Source of the DNA: Geofilum rhodophaeum
GTDB taxonomy: Bacteria > Bacteroidota > Bacteroidia > Bacteroidales > Marinilabiliaceae
DNA length: 64,000 nt
Reading direction: 5' to 3'
Assembly: GCF_002210225.1 (NCBI RefSeq)
Contig: NZ_MWUJ01000001.1
Coordinates: 1 to 64,000 of the forward strand
Made by a program: the position numbers and the translations under genes
The notes under the pieces: model-generated
The model's database searches: none
What the model saw: only the letters and a program-made list of their open reading frames with translations
What the model was told of the DNA's origin: nothing
Shown here: positions 1 to 8,497 of the stretch, one piece after another
Numbering within the stretch: the stretch's first letter is position 1
How the letters are laid out: every line of letters starts with the position of its first letter

Positions 1-94
1 GGCCTATCCCTTTTCCTATTGACAAATCCGCATAGGTCGCCTACACAACGATGAAGTTGGGGACACCTTCGTGGTGGTTAGAAACCGCCCCCCA
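1..94. other. Unassigned left edge of window
   Basis: I see no convincing gene in this stretch. All three forward frames are short and stop early, and no family signature is visible. It is probably the intergenic region downstream of the oxidoreductase that follows on the minus strand, or the last bases of a gene outside the window. Confidence 0.4.
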
Positions 95-760
95 TTAAAA
101 CTCTTCCTTCACCACAAGGTCGGGAGGGAAACCGATGAAGTCGAGCTCGCCGCCAATTTCTTCCATCATCGGGGGCGGACCGCACACGTAAATATTGCCG
201 CCGTTGTAGTGGATGCCGATCATTTCTTCGTCGATGCGCCCATGTACGTAACCCGGCACGTCTTCTTTGGAAAGCACATGCACACAGGCGTCTCCAAGCA
301 AGGTGTTGAGCCAGTCCTCCAGAATAATGTCGTCGCGGGTCTTGTTGCCAAACAAAAGCTGACTGCCCTTAAGGGCATCCTCTTTTTGCAGCTGCTTGAA
401 TATCGCAATAAAGGGGGTGATGCCGGCCCCTCCGGCAATGAATAAGCCGGGACCTTTATAGGCAATGTTGCCCCAGGGATCGGCAATCAGTAATTCGTCG
501 CCCACTTCTACATTGCGCAGGGCGCTGGTCATTCCCTCCCGATCTGCATAGATTTTAATCACAAATTCCAGGTGGTCCTCGTCGGGCAGACTGGTAAAGG
601 TGAAGGGGCGGGCATCGTCTTCTCTGCCCTTTTGGTTAATGGCGACGGAAGTGGCCTGTCCGGGCACAAAGGTGTAGCCCATGGGTTTCTCCACTTCAAA
701 TCTTAACACGTCGTGGGTTAATGGCTCTATCTTTAAAATCTTTACTGCGCTCTTTGCCAT
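95..760 (-). CDS. FAD/NAD(P)-binding ferredoxin-reductase-like oxidoreductase
   Basis: A 221-residue flavoprotein of the ferredoxin-NADP+ reductase fold, expected to move electrons between NAD(P)H and a partner protein in the cytoplasm. The start MAKSAVKIL is chosen because the upstream in-frame residues do not look like the family. An N-terminal FAD-binding barrel carries the flavin motif RPFTFTS around residue 55. A Rossmann half follows with GGAGITPF (nucleotide binding) near residue 110 and the VCGPPPMM motif near the C-terminus. No 2Fe-2S ferredoxin domain is attached, so the electron partner is a separate protein. It is divergent from the adenosyltransferase next door with about 125 bp between them. 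Single-domain FNR proteins of this size serve many pathways, so the substrate is not predictable. Confidence 0.85.
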   Translation of the reverse strand: MAKSAVKILKIEPLTHDVLRFEVEKPMGYTFVPGQATSVAINQKGREDDARPFTFTSLPDEDHLEFVIKIYADREGMTSALRNVEVGDELLIADPWGNIAYKGPGLFIAGGAGITPFIAIFKQLQKEDALKGSQLLFGNKTRDDIILEDWLNTLLGDACVHVLSKEDVPGYVHGRIDEEMIGIHYNGGNIYVCGPPPMMEEIGGELDFIGFPPDLVVKEEF

Positions 761-885
761 GACTTTTGGTTTTAGGTTCAACAATGGCTCATTGTTTACA
801 ACCTTATTAAGGTATAAAAAAAGCAGGCGCAAAGCAAATAGACCGTATCTTTACTCATTCAAAGCAAACCTTAAACCAGAAAAAA

Positions 886-1401
886 ATGAAGGGATACGTG
901 CAACTTTATACCGGTAATGGCAAAGGCAAGACCACTGCAGCATTGGGCTTGGCCCTGAGGGCTGTCGGGGCTGGTAAAAAGGTCTATTTTGCCCAATTTG
1001 TGAAAGGTAAGACTTACTCCGAAATTGAGGCCCTGGCCCAATACTTGCCGGCCATTAGACTGAAACAATACGGCAGGGGATGCTTCATTAAAAACGATCC
1101 GGTGCCGGAGGACATTGCCGCAGCGCTTGTGGGACTTGAAGAGGTAAAGGAGATAATACAAAGTGGTGCCTACGATGTGGTGGTCCTCGATGAGGCCTGC
1201 ATTGCATTGCACTACAGACTATTTTCCATCGAGGACCTCCTGAAAGTGATTGACCTTAAACCGGAGCAAACCGAAGTGATTGTTACCGGCAGGTATGCGC
1301 CGCAGGCGCTGGTCGACCGGGCGGACCTGGTTACCGAGATGAAGGAGGTCAAGCACTACTATCAACAAGGCATCCAGGCCCGCAAGGGCATTGAGTTTTA
1401 A
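886..1401 (+). CDS. cobO: Cob(I)yrinic acid a,c-diamide adenosyltransferase
   Basis: A 171-residue BtuR/CobO/CobP-type corrinoid adenosyltransferase. It transfers the 5'-deoxyadenosyl group of ATP to the cobalt of a reduced corrinoid in adenosylcobalamin synthesis or salvage. The P-loop GNGKGKTT starts at residue 10, followed by the family segment AALGLALRAVGAGKKV. A Walker-B-like strand VVLDEACIAL lies in the middle, and VTGRYAPQALVDRADLVTEM is near the C-terminus. Compared with E. coli BtuR it lacks the short N-terminal extension, which is common in the family. No other cobalamin genes are adjacent, so it may serve salvage. Its stop codon overlaps the stop of the convergent gene within the palindrome TTAA. 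Confidence 0.92.
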   Translation: MKGYVQLYTGNGKGKTTAALGLALRAVGAGKKVYFAQFVKGKTYSEIEALAQYLPAIRLKQYGRGCFIKNDPVPEDIAAALVGLEEVKEIIQSGAYDVVVLDEACIALHYRLFSIEDLLKVIDLKPEQTEVIVTGRYAPQALVDRADLVTEMKEVKHYYQQGIQARKGIEF

Positions 1402-3695
1402 GCGCCGTCTGCAAGCACAAAATTGATGGGAACGGTGTAAGTGGTGCGCACGGGCTTTCCTCTTTGCTTGCCGGGTTTCCATTTGGGCATAGCCTTTACA
1501 ATGCGAACGGCTTCGGCATCGAGCAAAGGATCCACGCTACGCACCACCTTGACATTGGTAATGCTCCCATCTACATCTACTACAAAGGAAACGTACACCC
1601 TTCCCTGTATGCCGTTTTCCTGAGCGGCTACAGGGTACTGAATGGACTGAGACAGATAGGCCTGCAATCCGCTGGAACTTCCGGGAAATTCGGGCATTTC
1701 TTCAACGATGTAAAATATTTCTCCTCCATCAGATGCTTCTTCCTCAACCAGCATATTGGAAAAAGTGATCTCCAGTTCGCTCTCGATTTCCACATCGTCC
1801 TCTACGATACTAAGTCCCCCTACCGCGTTGTTGCTGACGCCTTGGGGCAGGGCACTGGGCTGCAAAACGGTATTTTGCGCTCCACCGGGGTTCGTGATCA
1901 GGGAATCTATTGCAATAAATGAGGTGTAGGAGGTCAGCAGACTGTAGTGCAGTCCCAGCTCCGTAATCTGCTCAACCAAACTGCTGTCTCTGTTCCAGTG
2001 ACCACCCAGGTTGGCATAATCGGACAACAAACGCAACTTTTCACGGGCCCAAAGGTAGCGCAGGGCGGGGGACTCCTTTTCGGGGGCAGCCACGGGCACC
2101 TTCATTTCAACGCGGCGCTTTCCGGAGGTACCGGAGACCAGCAAATTCCCTTTGGCTTCACCCTTGTACTTGCCGGAAATAATCAGGGGACGCTCGGCAA
2201 ACAAATCGGGCCAGTCCTCCGGCAGCACATCGTACACCTCCAAACCATCGAAGGTCACCGCTATGTCGGTCAACACCGGTTGTTCAATGTAGCGACGAAA
2301 CTTTCTCGCCTCCAAAACCGCCTCTTCCTCATTCAGGGCAAAAAAGGGCTCGCCATAACCGACGTGAGCCATGCCTTCGATCAAATGACGGTTGACCGAG
2401 CTGCCAATGCCAAAGGCAAAGAAGTTGGCCTGTCCCAGATTATTCCGTATATAATCAAAGGTTTGAGCTTCGACACCGACATAACCGTCGGTAAAAATAC
2501 AGAACGAACGGGCATAACCCTCCGCCGGATTCAGTGTCATAGCCTTCTGCAAGGCCTGCAACAGCACGGTGCCCCCACTGCCTTGCTGGTTCTCTAAAAA
2601 GCTTAGGGCTGCGGCAATGTGCTCGGGCGTGGCACTTTGGGAAGAGCGACTGTACACCTCGGCCCCTCCGGAAAAGTAAATAATGTTGAAACGGTCGGTT
2701 TCACGCAATCCTTCGAGCAAACTCACCAAAAGCTCCTTGGATACATCGAGGGGAAAGCCATACATGGAACCCGATACATCCAGAATGAAGACGTATTCGC
2801 GTGGAGGGAATTCTTCGGGTGCAGGCCGCTCGGGCGGCTGCACCATCGCTAGGAAAAACTTTTCTCCGTCGGGCGCTTCGTACAACAAAACACCGGTATC
2901 TACACCTTCACCAGCCAAACGATACTGAAGTACAAAGTCCCTGTTTCCCCCCTGAGGCTCTTGCAGGGTTACAAGCGCTGCATTTTCATTTTGCCACGAC
3001 ACGTCGTGCTTATGGGTACTGCAGCGCAGATCGCGCAAGGGCATGCCAGCTTGCAGGCGCAGCTCCATATCCAAACTAAAAAGCGGAGGCTCCCCTTCCC
3101 GCGTGTAGGGATTGGCCGCCCAATCCACACGGGCTCCCCCTTCTTTTTCTGCCCCACTCACATAACGGGGACCAACCACCGTGGGAAAAACAAATTCGTA
3201 CACCTTATCACTGGGCACCAGCAACTCGGTATAAGAGAGCTGCACCTCCACCGTGGCTCCCGGCAAAATATTGCCCACCTTCATGGTAAAAACATTGGGG
3301 CGCTCCTGCTCCAACAAGGAGACCGTGCGCCCCTTCTTTTTAGCGGCATCGTAATCTTTTCGGGCCTTGGCTTTCTCTTCAATTTTGGCCACCACGCGCC
3401 TGTCGCCCACCAGCATTTCCATAGCATAAACGGCCGACCGGGTGGAGGCCGGAAATACATAAATGGCTTCGATGGTGCTGGCGCCGGTGTTTACGTAGCG
3501 CTGGGTCAGCTGCACGTCGGCAATAACGCCGGAAATATCCACCTCCACCGAAGTGGTTTTCAGCGGCAATTGGGCCTGCGCATCTTCATCCGACAACACA
3601 ACAAAATAAGGGGATTCGTTCTTTTCCTGAGCCTTGCTAAAAATCGAAAAGCCCAACAATACGGCAAGCAATAAAATATGGTTCCTGGTTTTCAT
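1398..3695 (-). CDS. VIT and von Willebrand A domain envelope protein with TonB-type C-terminus
   Basis: A protein of about 765 residues with signal peptide MKTRNHILLLAVLLGFSIF. A VIT (vault/inter-alpha-trypsin) domain covers about residues 35-170. A von Willebrand A domain follows with the metal-site motif DVSGSMYG near residue 306. A C-terminal TonB-like module begins near residue 685 (YPVAAQENGIQGRVYVSF through PINF). VIT plus VWA suggests metal-dependent adhesion or protein binding on the outside of the inner membrane. The C-terminal module resembles the TonB domain that touches outer-membrane receptors, but there is no N-terminal TonB membrane anchor or proline-rich spacer. The start is set at MKTRNH because it opens a proper signal peptide. 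Exact function unknown. Confidence 0.8.
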   Translation of the reverse strand: MKTRNHILLLAVLLGFSIFSKAQEKNESPYFVVLSDEDAQAQLPLKTTSVEVDISGVIADVQLTQRYVNTGASTIEAIYVFPASTRSAVYAMEMLVGDRRVVAKIEEKAKARKDYDAAKKKGRTVSLLEQERPNVFTMKVGNILPGATVEVQLSYTELLVPSDKVYEFVFPTVVGPRYVSGAEKEGGARVDWAANPYTREGEPPLFSLDMELRLQAGMPLRDLRCSTHKHDVSWQNENAALVTLQEPQGGNRDFVLQYRLAGEGVDTGVLLYEAPDGEKFFLAMVQPPERPAPEEFPPREYVFILDVSGSMYGFPLDVSKELLVSLLEGLRETDRFNIIYFSGGAEVYSRSSQSATPEHIAAALSFLENQQGSGGTVLLQALQKAMTLNPAEGYARSFCIFTDGYVGVEAQTFDYIRNNLGQANFFAFGIGSSVNRHLIEGMAHVGYGEPFFALNEEEAVLEARKFRRYIEQPVLTDIAVTFDGLEVYDVLPEDWPDLFAERPLIISGKYKGEAKGNLLVSGTSGKRRVEMKVPVAAPEKESPALRYLWAREKLRLLSDYANLGGHWNRDSSLVEQITELGLHYSLLTSYTSFIAIDSLITNPGGAQNTVLQPSALPQGVSNNAVGGLSIVEDDVEIESELEITFSNMLVEEEASDGGEIFYIVEEMPEFPGSSSGLQAYLSQSIQYPVAAQENGIQGRVYVSFVVDVDGSITNVKVVRSVDPLLDAEAVRIVKAMPKWKPGKQRGKPVRTTYTVPINFVLADGA

Positions 3696-3951
3696 AATGC
3701 TGTAATTTATGTGGTACAAAACAGCTCCATAAAGGAAGGGTCGTAAACTTGGGTTGCAACCAGTTTGCTTTTCTCGGTATTCTTAACAACAAGTTAACAC
3801 AACACAAGAATAACTTAACCAAATATTTATTAAAGAAACGTAAAACCCCCAAAGCCGCAGCAACCCGACAAAAACCAGCTTTTTGTTAAAAAGATGGTCG
3901 TCTGTCGGGTTGCTGAAACTGTTAAAAAACTGCAGCTTGGGCAGCGGGCCC
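3696..3951. other. Intergenic region between ABC-F gene and VIT/VWA gene
   Basis: About 256 bp without a credible gene. It contains one long inverted repeat (listed separately at 3858-3915) and AT-rich sequence towards the VIT/VWA start that probably holds its promoter. Confidence 0.6.
3858..3915 (-). repeat. 13-bp perfect inverted repeat with nested inner hairpin
   Basis: CAGCAACCCGACA at 3858-3870 is repeated exactly as its reverse complement at 3903-3915. The 32-nt loop itself holds a smaller palindrome, CTTTTTGTTAAAAAG. It lies just downstream of the ABC-F stop codon and upstream of the VIT/VWA gene, both on the minus strand. It could end the ABC-F transcript or act as a 5' leader element of the next gene; no long T-run follows it. 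Confidence 0.55.
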
Positions 3952-5589
3952 TCAACTCTTGCGCTCAATTTCACGCAGGTTGTCCATCTTTTTGCGGGCC
4001 AAAAAGCTGTGGATATCGCCCAGGTGTTCCTTCACCCTGCCGTGACCAAATTCGTAGACCGTCTCCACCAGTCCGTCCAGAAAGTCCCGGTCGTGGGACA
4101 CCAATATGAGTGTACCGTCGAAATCGCGCAGGGCACTCTTGAGAATGTCCTTGGTTTTAATGTCCAGGTGGTTGGTCGGCTCATCCAAAATCAACAGATT
4201 CACCGGCTCCAGTAACAATTTGATCATGGCCAGCCGGGTACGCTCACCACCCGACAGTACTTTTACCTTCTTATGAATTTCGTCGCCGCCAAACATAAAG
4301 GCGCCCAGAATGTCTTTTATTTTGGTACGGATATCGCCCTTGGCCACATCGTCGATGGTCTGAAAAACCGTCAACTCCTCCTCCATCAACGAGGCCTGGT
4401 TTTGGGCGAAATAACCAATTTGCACATTATGACCCACGGTAAGTTGGCCCTCGTGGGCCAACTCGCCCATGATGCATTTTACCATGGTGGATTTTCCTTC
4501 CCCGTTGCGACCGACAAAAGCCACTTTATCGCCCCGCTTGATGGTGAAGGAGGCCTGGGCAAAGACCTGGTGACCGTCGTAGTTCTTGCCCACCTCCTGA
4601 GCAATGACCGGAAAACTGCCGGCACGTGGCGAGGGCGGAAATTTCAAACGCAGGGACGAGTTGTCCTCCTGGTCCACCTCCACCAGCTCCAGCTTCTCGA
4701 GCATGCGTACCCGGCTCTGCACCTGGTTGGTTTTGGAGTAGGTACCCTTAAAGCGCTCAATAAAATCCTTGTTGTCGGCAATCATTTTCTGCTGCTCCTC
4801 ATAGGCACGCAACTGCTGTTCGCGTCGTTCCTTGCGCAACTCCAGGTACTGGGTATAATTCACTTTATAATCGTAAATGCGCCCCATGGTAATCTCGATG
4901 GTACGCGTGGTAATGTTGTCCACAAAAGCCTTGTCGTGCGAAATCACCATGACCGCCTTGGCGCTGTTCACCAAAAAATCTTCGAGCCACTGAATGGATT
5001 CGATGTCGAGGTGGTTGGTGGGCTCATCCAATAAGATCAAATCGGGTTTCTGAAGCAAAATCTTAGCCAGTTCGATGCGCATGCGCCAGCCCCCGCTGAA
5101 CTCGTTGGTGGGCCGTTGAAAATCGCTGCGCTCAAAACCCAGTCCCAGCAAAATCTTCTCCACCTCGGCATCGTAGTTCACCTCCTCAATGCTGTAAAAC
5201 TTCTCGCTGAGTGTCGCCACCCTTTCAATAAGGGCATAGTACTCGTCCGACTCGTAATCGGTACGTGTGGCCAACTGTTCGTTCAGGTGCTCAATCTCGG
5301 CCTGCATGTTGTTCACCTGGGCAAAAGCCTGGGCGGTTTCCTCAAAAACGGTGCGACCGTCCTCGGTCATCAAGTGCTGGGGCAGGTAGGCAATAACTGT
5401 TCCCTCGGGTGCCGAAACCCTGCCGGCCGAGGGCTGACGAACGCCCGCAAGTATTTTGAGCATGGTGGACTTCCCGGCCCCATTCTTGCCCATCAAAGCA
5501 ATCTTATCCTGCTCGTTAATGGCGTAGGAAATATTCTTAAACAGGGTGGTTCCCCCAAACTCCACGGTTAGTCCGTCCACTGAAATCAT
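3952..5589 (-). CDS. ABC-F family ATPase
   Basis: A cytoplasmic protein of 545 residues with two ABC ATPase domains in one chain and no membrane segments, which defines the ABC-F family of ribosome-associated translation factors. Domain 1 has Walker A GKNGAGKST near residue 36, signature SGGWRMR, and Walker B LILLDEPTNHLD. The charged interdomain linker (about residues 240-310, rich in R, E, K and Q) is the arm that reaches into the ribosomal tRNA site in characterised members. Domain 2 has GRNGEGKST, LSGGERTRLA and LLILDEPTNHLD. All catalytic glutamates follow the Walker B aspartates as expected. MISVDGL is taken as the start because it opens the first ABC domain. Subfamily (EttA, Uup or YheS type) was not decided; nothing nearby suggests antibiotic resistance. 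Confidence 0.93.
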   Translation of the reverse strand: MISVDGLTVEFGGTTLFKNISYAINEQDKIALMGKNGAGKSTMLKILAGVRQPSAGRVSAPEGTVIAYLPQHLMTEDGRTVFEETAQAFAQVNNMQAEIEHLNEQLATRTDYESDEYYALIERVATLSEKFYSIEEVNYDAEVEKILLGLGFERSDFQRPTNEFSGGWRMRIELAKILLQKPDLILLDEPTNHLDIESIQWLEDFLVNSAKAVMVISHDKAFVDNITTRTIEITMGRIYDYKVNYTQYLELRKERREQQLRAYEEQQKMIADNKDFIERFKGTYSKTNQVQSRVRMLEKLELVEVDQEDNSSLRLKFPPSPRAGSFPVIAQEVGKNYDGHQVFAQASFTIKRGDKVAFVGRNGEGKSTMVKCIMGELAHEGQLTVGHNVQIGYFAQNQASLMEEELTVFQTIDDVAKGDIRTKIKDILGAFMFGGDEIHKKVKVLSGGERTRLAMIKLLLEPVNLLILDEPTNHLDIKTKDILKSALRDFDGTLILVSHDRDFLDGLVETVYEFGHGRVKEHLGDIHSFLARKKMDNLREIERKS

Positions 5590-5664
5590 GCTGCACCTTT
5601 TAAAAATGAAGCGGCAAAGATAAGCAGTCTTTAGCAAGGCGCGAACTGCCGGGGGGACTTTTAA

Positions 5665-6000
5665 TTAGAGAGCGAGAGTTCGGGCATGGACGAAAAAGCC
5701 CATGAAGCCTTACAGGTAAAAAAGTATGCCGACATCACCTTTACGCAGACCGGAACCGCTACTGCGCAACTCAGCGGCACAAAATTCAGCACCACGGTAA
5801 CAGGCACGCTTACCATTAGCGGCAAAAAACAAAAGGTCAACCTGCGCATAACCGGCGACACCGCCAACGGGCAACTCAAAGTAAGCGGAACGGCCAATCT
5901 TAAAATGACCGACTTCGGCATTGATCCGCCCAAAGCCATGCTGGGGGCTGTAAAATCGGGCGATGCCATTAAGGTGAACTACGAAGTCGTATTGAAATAA
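5665..6000 (+). pseudogene. N-terminally truncated YceI-family remnant
   Basis: The frame encodes the C-terminal half of a YceI lipocalin-like domain: MDEKAHEALQ, then YADITF, GTLTISGKKQKV, LKMTDFGIDPPKAMLG and VNYEVVLK. The similarity continues upstream of the first ATG (LESESSG directly before MDEK fits the family), but a stop codon follows at once. There is room for only about 75 bp before the divergent ABC-F gene. A complete family member has a signal peptide and about 90 more residues before this point. I read it as a 5'-deleted gene. A 104-residue product from the ATG at 5686 could be translated but would lack half the barrel and the export signal. An intact paralogue lies 1.3 kb downstream, on the other side of the porin-like gene. 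Confidence 0.7.
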
Positions 6001-6034
6001 ATAAATTACTCACCCCATTTTTAAACAAACACTT

Positions 6035-7225
6035 ATGAAGACAAGAATATTAAGTATCGGATTCCTCCTGGCTGGCGCCCTTAGCGTTGGTGCGCAACAA
6101 TTTGAAGCGGAAAAAATCAATCCGGAGGACTTCAATGAACTCAAGGTAAAAATCGGAGCCGACTTTGCCCTTCAATACCAGGGCTTGTCGCACGAGGCCG
6201 ACGTGGAGTTGATCGATTTGAAAAAGAACTTCAACCTGCCTGCGGCCAACCTTTACATCTCGGCCGATCTGGCGCCGGGTATGCGTCTGCACCTGAACAA
6301 CTATTTGTCTTCACGCCACCACAACGAGGCCTGGGTTGAAGGGGGTTATCTGACTATAGACCACCTGCCCTTTTTGCCGGCTGCCGATGGCATTATGGAG
6401 TACCTGACCATTAAGGCCGGTGTTATGATGCCCAACTACGGCGATGCGCACTACTTCCGCAGCAACAACGCAGCGGTGACCAATAACCCTTTTGTGGGCA
6501 ACTGGATCATGGATGCCTACACCAACAACCCCGGGATGGAAATTCTTTTCCGCAACAGCGGCTTCCTGGCCAATGTGGGCCTCAATAACGGTCGCATGAA
6601 TTACGGCAGGGGCGGCGACCTGGGCGAAGACCTCGTATTTACCTGGAAACTGGGTTACGACAGTCAGGTCACCGAAGATCTGCGGCTGCGTGCCACCTTC
6701 TCGGGCTACCACGTGGGTGAAGGACACAGCGGCTCCACCTTGTGGGACGGCGACCGTGCCGGAGCCCGTTACTACAATGTGATGCAAATTTTCGACGATC
6801 AAAACGCTTCGGCCAACACCGCCGACGCCAACTTCCGCTCCGGCCGTTGGAGTCCCGGTGCCAACCAAACCGAGATGAACAGCTACATGTTCAACCTCTT
6901 TGGTCAGTTCAAAGGACTCGAGCTATTTGGTATCTACGAGACCATGAAGGGCGTTCGCGGGGGCAACGACCAGGAGTTTACCCAGACTGCCTTGCAGGGC
7001 CTTTACCGCTTTGGCGATTTCTATGCCGGTGGCCGCTGGAACAAAGTGGACAACAACAACGGAACCACCGTTCAGCGCACCAACATCGGCGGAGGCTGGA
7101 ACATGGTGCCGTACGTGTTGGTGAAACTCGACTATGTGATGCAACAGTATGAGGGTCCCGCCCACGGCGCCATCGACGGCGGCGAGTTTAAAGGACTGGT
7201 ACTGGAAGCAGCCATCTCCTTCTAA
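6035..7225 (+). CDS. Porin-like outer membrane beta-barrel protein
   Basis: A 396-residue protein with a clear signal peptide (MKTRILSIGFLLAGALSVGA, cleavage before QQ). The rest is dominated by alternating, aromatic-rich strands (FALQYQG, LYISADL, VFTWKLGY, LRLRATFSGYHVGEG, GLYRFGDFYAGGRWN, YVLVKLDYVMQQY) and ends in a strand closing with phenylalanine (AAISF). These are typical of an outer-membrane barrel. It resembles Bacteroidota porins of the phosphate/anion-selective type in layout, but I do not assign a substrate. It is flanked on both sides by YceI-family sequences, the upstream one truncated. A hairpin separates it from the downstream YceI gene. Confidence 0.7.
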   Translation: MKTRILSIGFLLAGALSVGAQQFEAEKINPEDFNELKVKIGADFALQYQGLSHEADVELIDLKKNFNLPAANLYISADLAPGMRLHLNNYLSSRHHNEAWVEGGYLTIDHLPFLPAADGIMEYLTIKAGVMMPNYGDAHYFRSNNAAVTNNPFVGNWIMDAYTNNPGMEILFRNSGFLANVGLNNGRMNYGRGGDLGEDLVFTWKLGYDSQVTEDLRLRATFSGYHVGEGHSGSTLWDGDRAGARYYNVMQIFDDQNASANTADANFRSGRWSPGANQTEMNSYMFNLFGQFKGLELFGIYETMKGVRGGNDQEFTQTALQGLYRFGDFYAGGRWNKVDNNNGTTVQRTNIGGGWNMVPYVLVKLDYVMQQYEGPAHGAIDGGEFKGLVLEAAISF

Positions 7226-7252
7226 GCAGAAACAAAAAATTGCCCATTTCAA

Positions 7253-7282
7253 AAGTGGTGCTGCCTCAGGGCAGCACCACTT
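7253..7282 (+). terminator. Strong intercistronic hairpin after the porin-like gene
   Basis: A 13-bp perfect stem (AAGTGGTGCTGCC paired with GGCAGCACCACTT) with loop TCAG sits 27 bp after the porin stop. No T-run follows in the + direction, so it may protect the 3' end of the porin message or attenuate the next gene rather than act as a classic terminator. Confidence 0.6.
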
Positions 7283-7297
7283 CCCAACACACAGGCT

Positions 7298-7945
7298 ATG
7301 CAAAAAACAGGAAACAACCCAAAAACAAGCCCCAAAAGCAACAACGCGGGTCTGCACCTCTTGTGGTTCCTGGCCTGTTTTCTGGCCTATTTTTCACCCC
7401 TTACGGCCCAAACGGAGTCGGCAGGCAACAAGCACAGCGACTGCCACAACTTCATCACCATTGCAGGCTCCACCAATGTCAACGAATTCTCCTTCCAGCA
7501 GATGCTGGACGACCAGCGCTCCTTGATTCGTTTCTACCCGCAGGAGGGTTATCTGAGCGTAAAAATTCCCTCGAAAGATTTCGAGCCGTCCAATCCTTTA
7601 ATGTATGCCGACTTCATCAAACTGATTAAGGCCGAAGAACATCCCTACATCACCATCCGCTTCCACTTCAACCCCTACGAGTTTTATCCCGAGGGACAGC
7701 AAACAACAACCATTGCCTCTGAAATTTATGTCAGTCTGGCCGGCGAGGAAAAAAAATACAAAATACCGGGTAAAATACATTTGTGTGAAGACAATATGCT
7801 GCGCATCAGAGGGGATGTGAAAATAAATTTACAAGATTTCAGTCTGCACCCCCCCACCAAATTCATGGGCATGGTCAAGGTTAATCACGAAGTATTTGTT
7901 AACTTTGGTTTGCGCATTGAGCAGACCATGCTCACGCAAAACTAA
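7298..7945 (+). CDS. YceI-family lipocalin-like periplasmic protein
   Basis: A 215-residue exported protein. An N-terminal hydrophobic segment (LHLLWFLACFLAYF, about residues 20-33) is followed by a cleavage region at SPLTAQ. The YceI domain covers about residues 50-208: FITIAGSTNVNEFSF, LSVKIPSKDFEP, a central region around HPYITIRFHF, and the family C-terminal block LQDFSLHPPTKFMGMVKVNHEVFVNFGL. YceI proteins bind long amphipathic molecules such as isoprenoid quinones in a lipocalin-like barrel in the periplasm. It follows the porin-like gene and precedes an Rrf2 regulator with candidate Fe-S cysteines. The conserved methionine-threonine of the MTDFGI motif is changed to LQDFSL here, so ligand preference may differ from the truncated neighbour. 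Confidence 0.78.
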   Translation: MQKTGNNPKTSPKSNNAGLHLLWFLACFLAYFSPLTAQTESAGNKHSDCHNFITIAGSTNVNEFSFQQMLDDQRSLIRFYPQEGYLSVKIPSKDFEPSNPLMYADFIKLIKAEEHPYITIRFHFNPYEFYPEGQQTTTIASEIYVSLAGEEKKYKIPGKIHLCEDNMLRIRGDVKINLQDFSLHPPTKFMGMVKVNHEVFVNFGLRIEQTMLTQN

Positions 7946-7998
7946 AACAATGTGGTCGCCGGCTTGTTTCCGACGCCTCTTTAGCAAAGCACCACATC

Positions 7999-8457
7999 AT
8001 GAAAATCACCACCAAGACCCGCTATGGCCTGCGCGCCATGATCGAAATTGCCCGGGAGACCAACGAACAGGGCATATTGCAAAAAGAAATTGCTCGACGG
8101 CAGGATTTGTCGAACAAGTACCTCGATCAAATTGTATTGGGATTAAAGTTGGCCGACCTCATTATGAATGTCCACGGCAAAAAAAGCGGCTACATACTGA
8201 CTCGACCGGCTGAAGAAATTACCCTTTTTGACATTTACCAGGCCTTTGAGCCGCCCTTCCATTTGGTGGACTGCCTGGCCCCCAACTACCTTTGCGCCAA
8301 AGAGAAAGTCTGCTCGGCCAAGCACTTTTGGCAGGGCCTCAATAAAGTCATCATCGATTACTTCAAATCCTTCACCCTGCAGCAACTGCTCGACCATCAA
8401 ATAGAGCTGGAAACAGTCGAGAGTTATATCCCTTTACGGGTAGAATGTGATAAGTAA
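7999..8457 (+). CDS. Rrf2-family transcriptional regulator with putative Fe-S cysteines
   Basis: A 152-residue winged-helix regulator of the Rrf2/IscR/NsrR family. The N-terminal block ITTKTRYGLRAMIEIA, the helix-turn-helix around KEIARRQDLSNKYLDQIV and the wing segment GKKSGYILTRPAEEITLFDIYQ are all standard. Three cysteines in the order C-x6-C-x5-C (DCLAPNYLCAKEKVC, about residues 91-105) lie where IscR and NsrR bind an iron-sulfur cluster, so it probably senses iron-sulfur status, nitric oxide or redox. Targets are not known. It lies downstream of the porin/YceI genes in the same direction. It differs from the second Rrf2 protein of this window, which lacks the cysteine triad. Confidence 0.88.
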   Translation: MKITTKTRYGLRAMIEIARETNEQGILQKEIARRQDLSNKYLDQIVLGLKLADLIMNVHGKKSGYILTRPAEEITLFDIYQAFEPPFHLVDCLAPNYLCAKEKVCSAKHFWQGLNKVIIDYFKSFTLQQLLDHQIELETVESYIPLRVECDK

Positions 8458-8497
8458 AACCGTCCTTTAAGGGGAACAAGCTTAAAGCACAAGCAAC

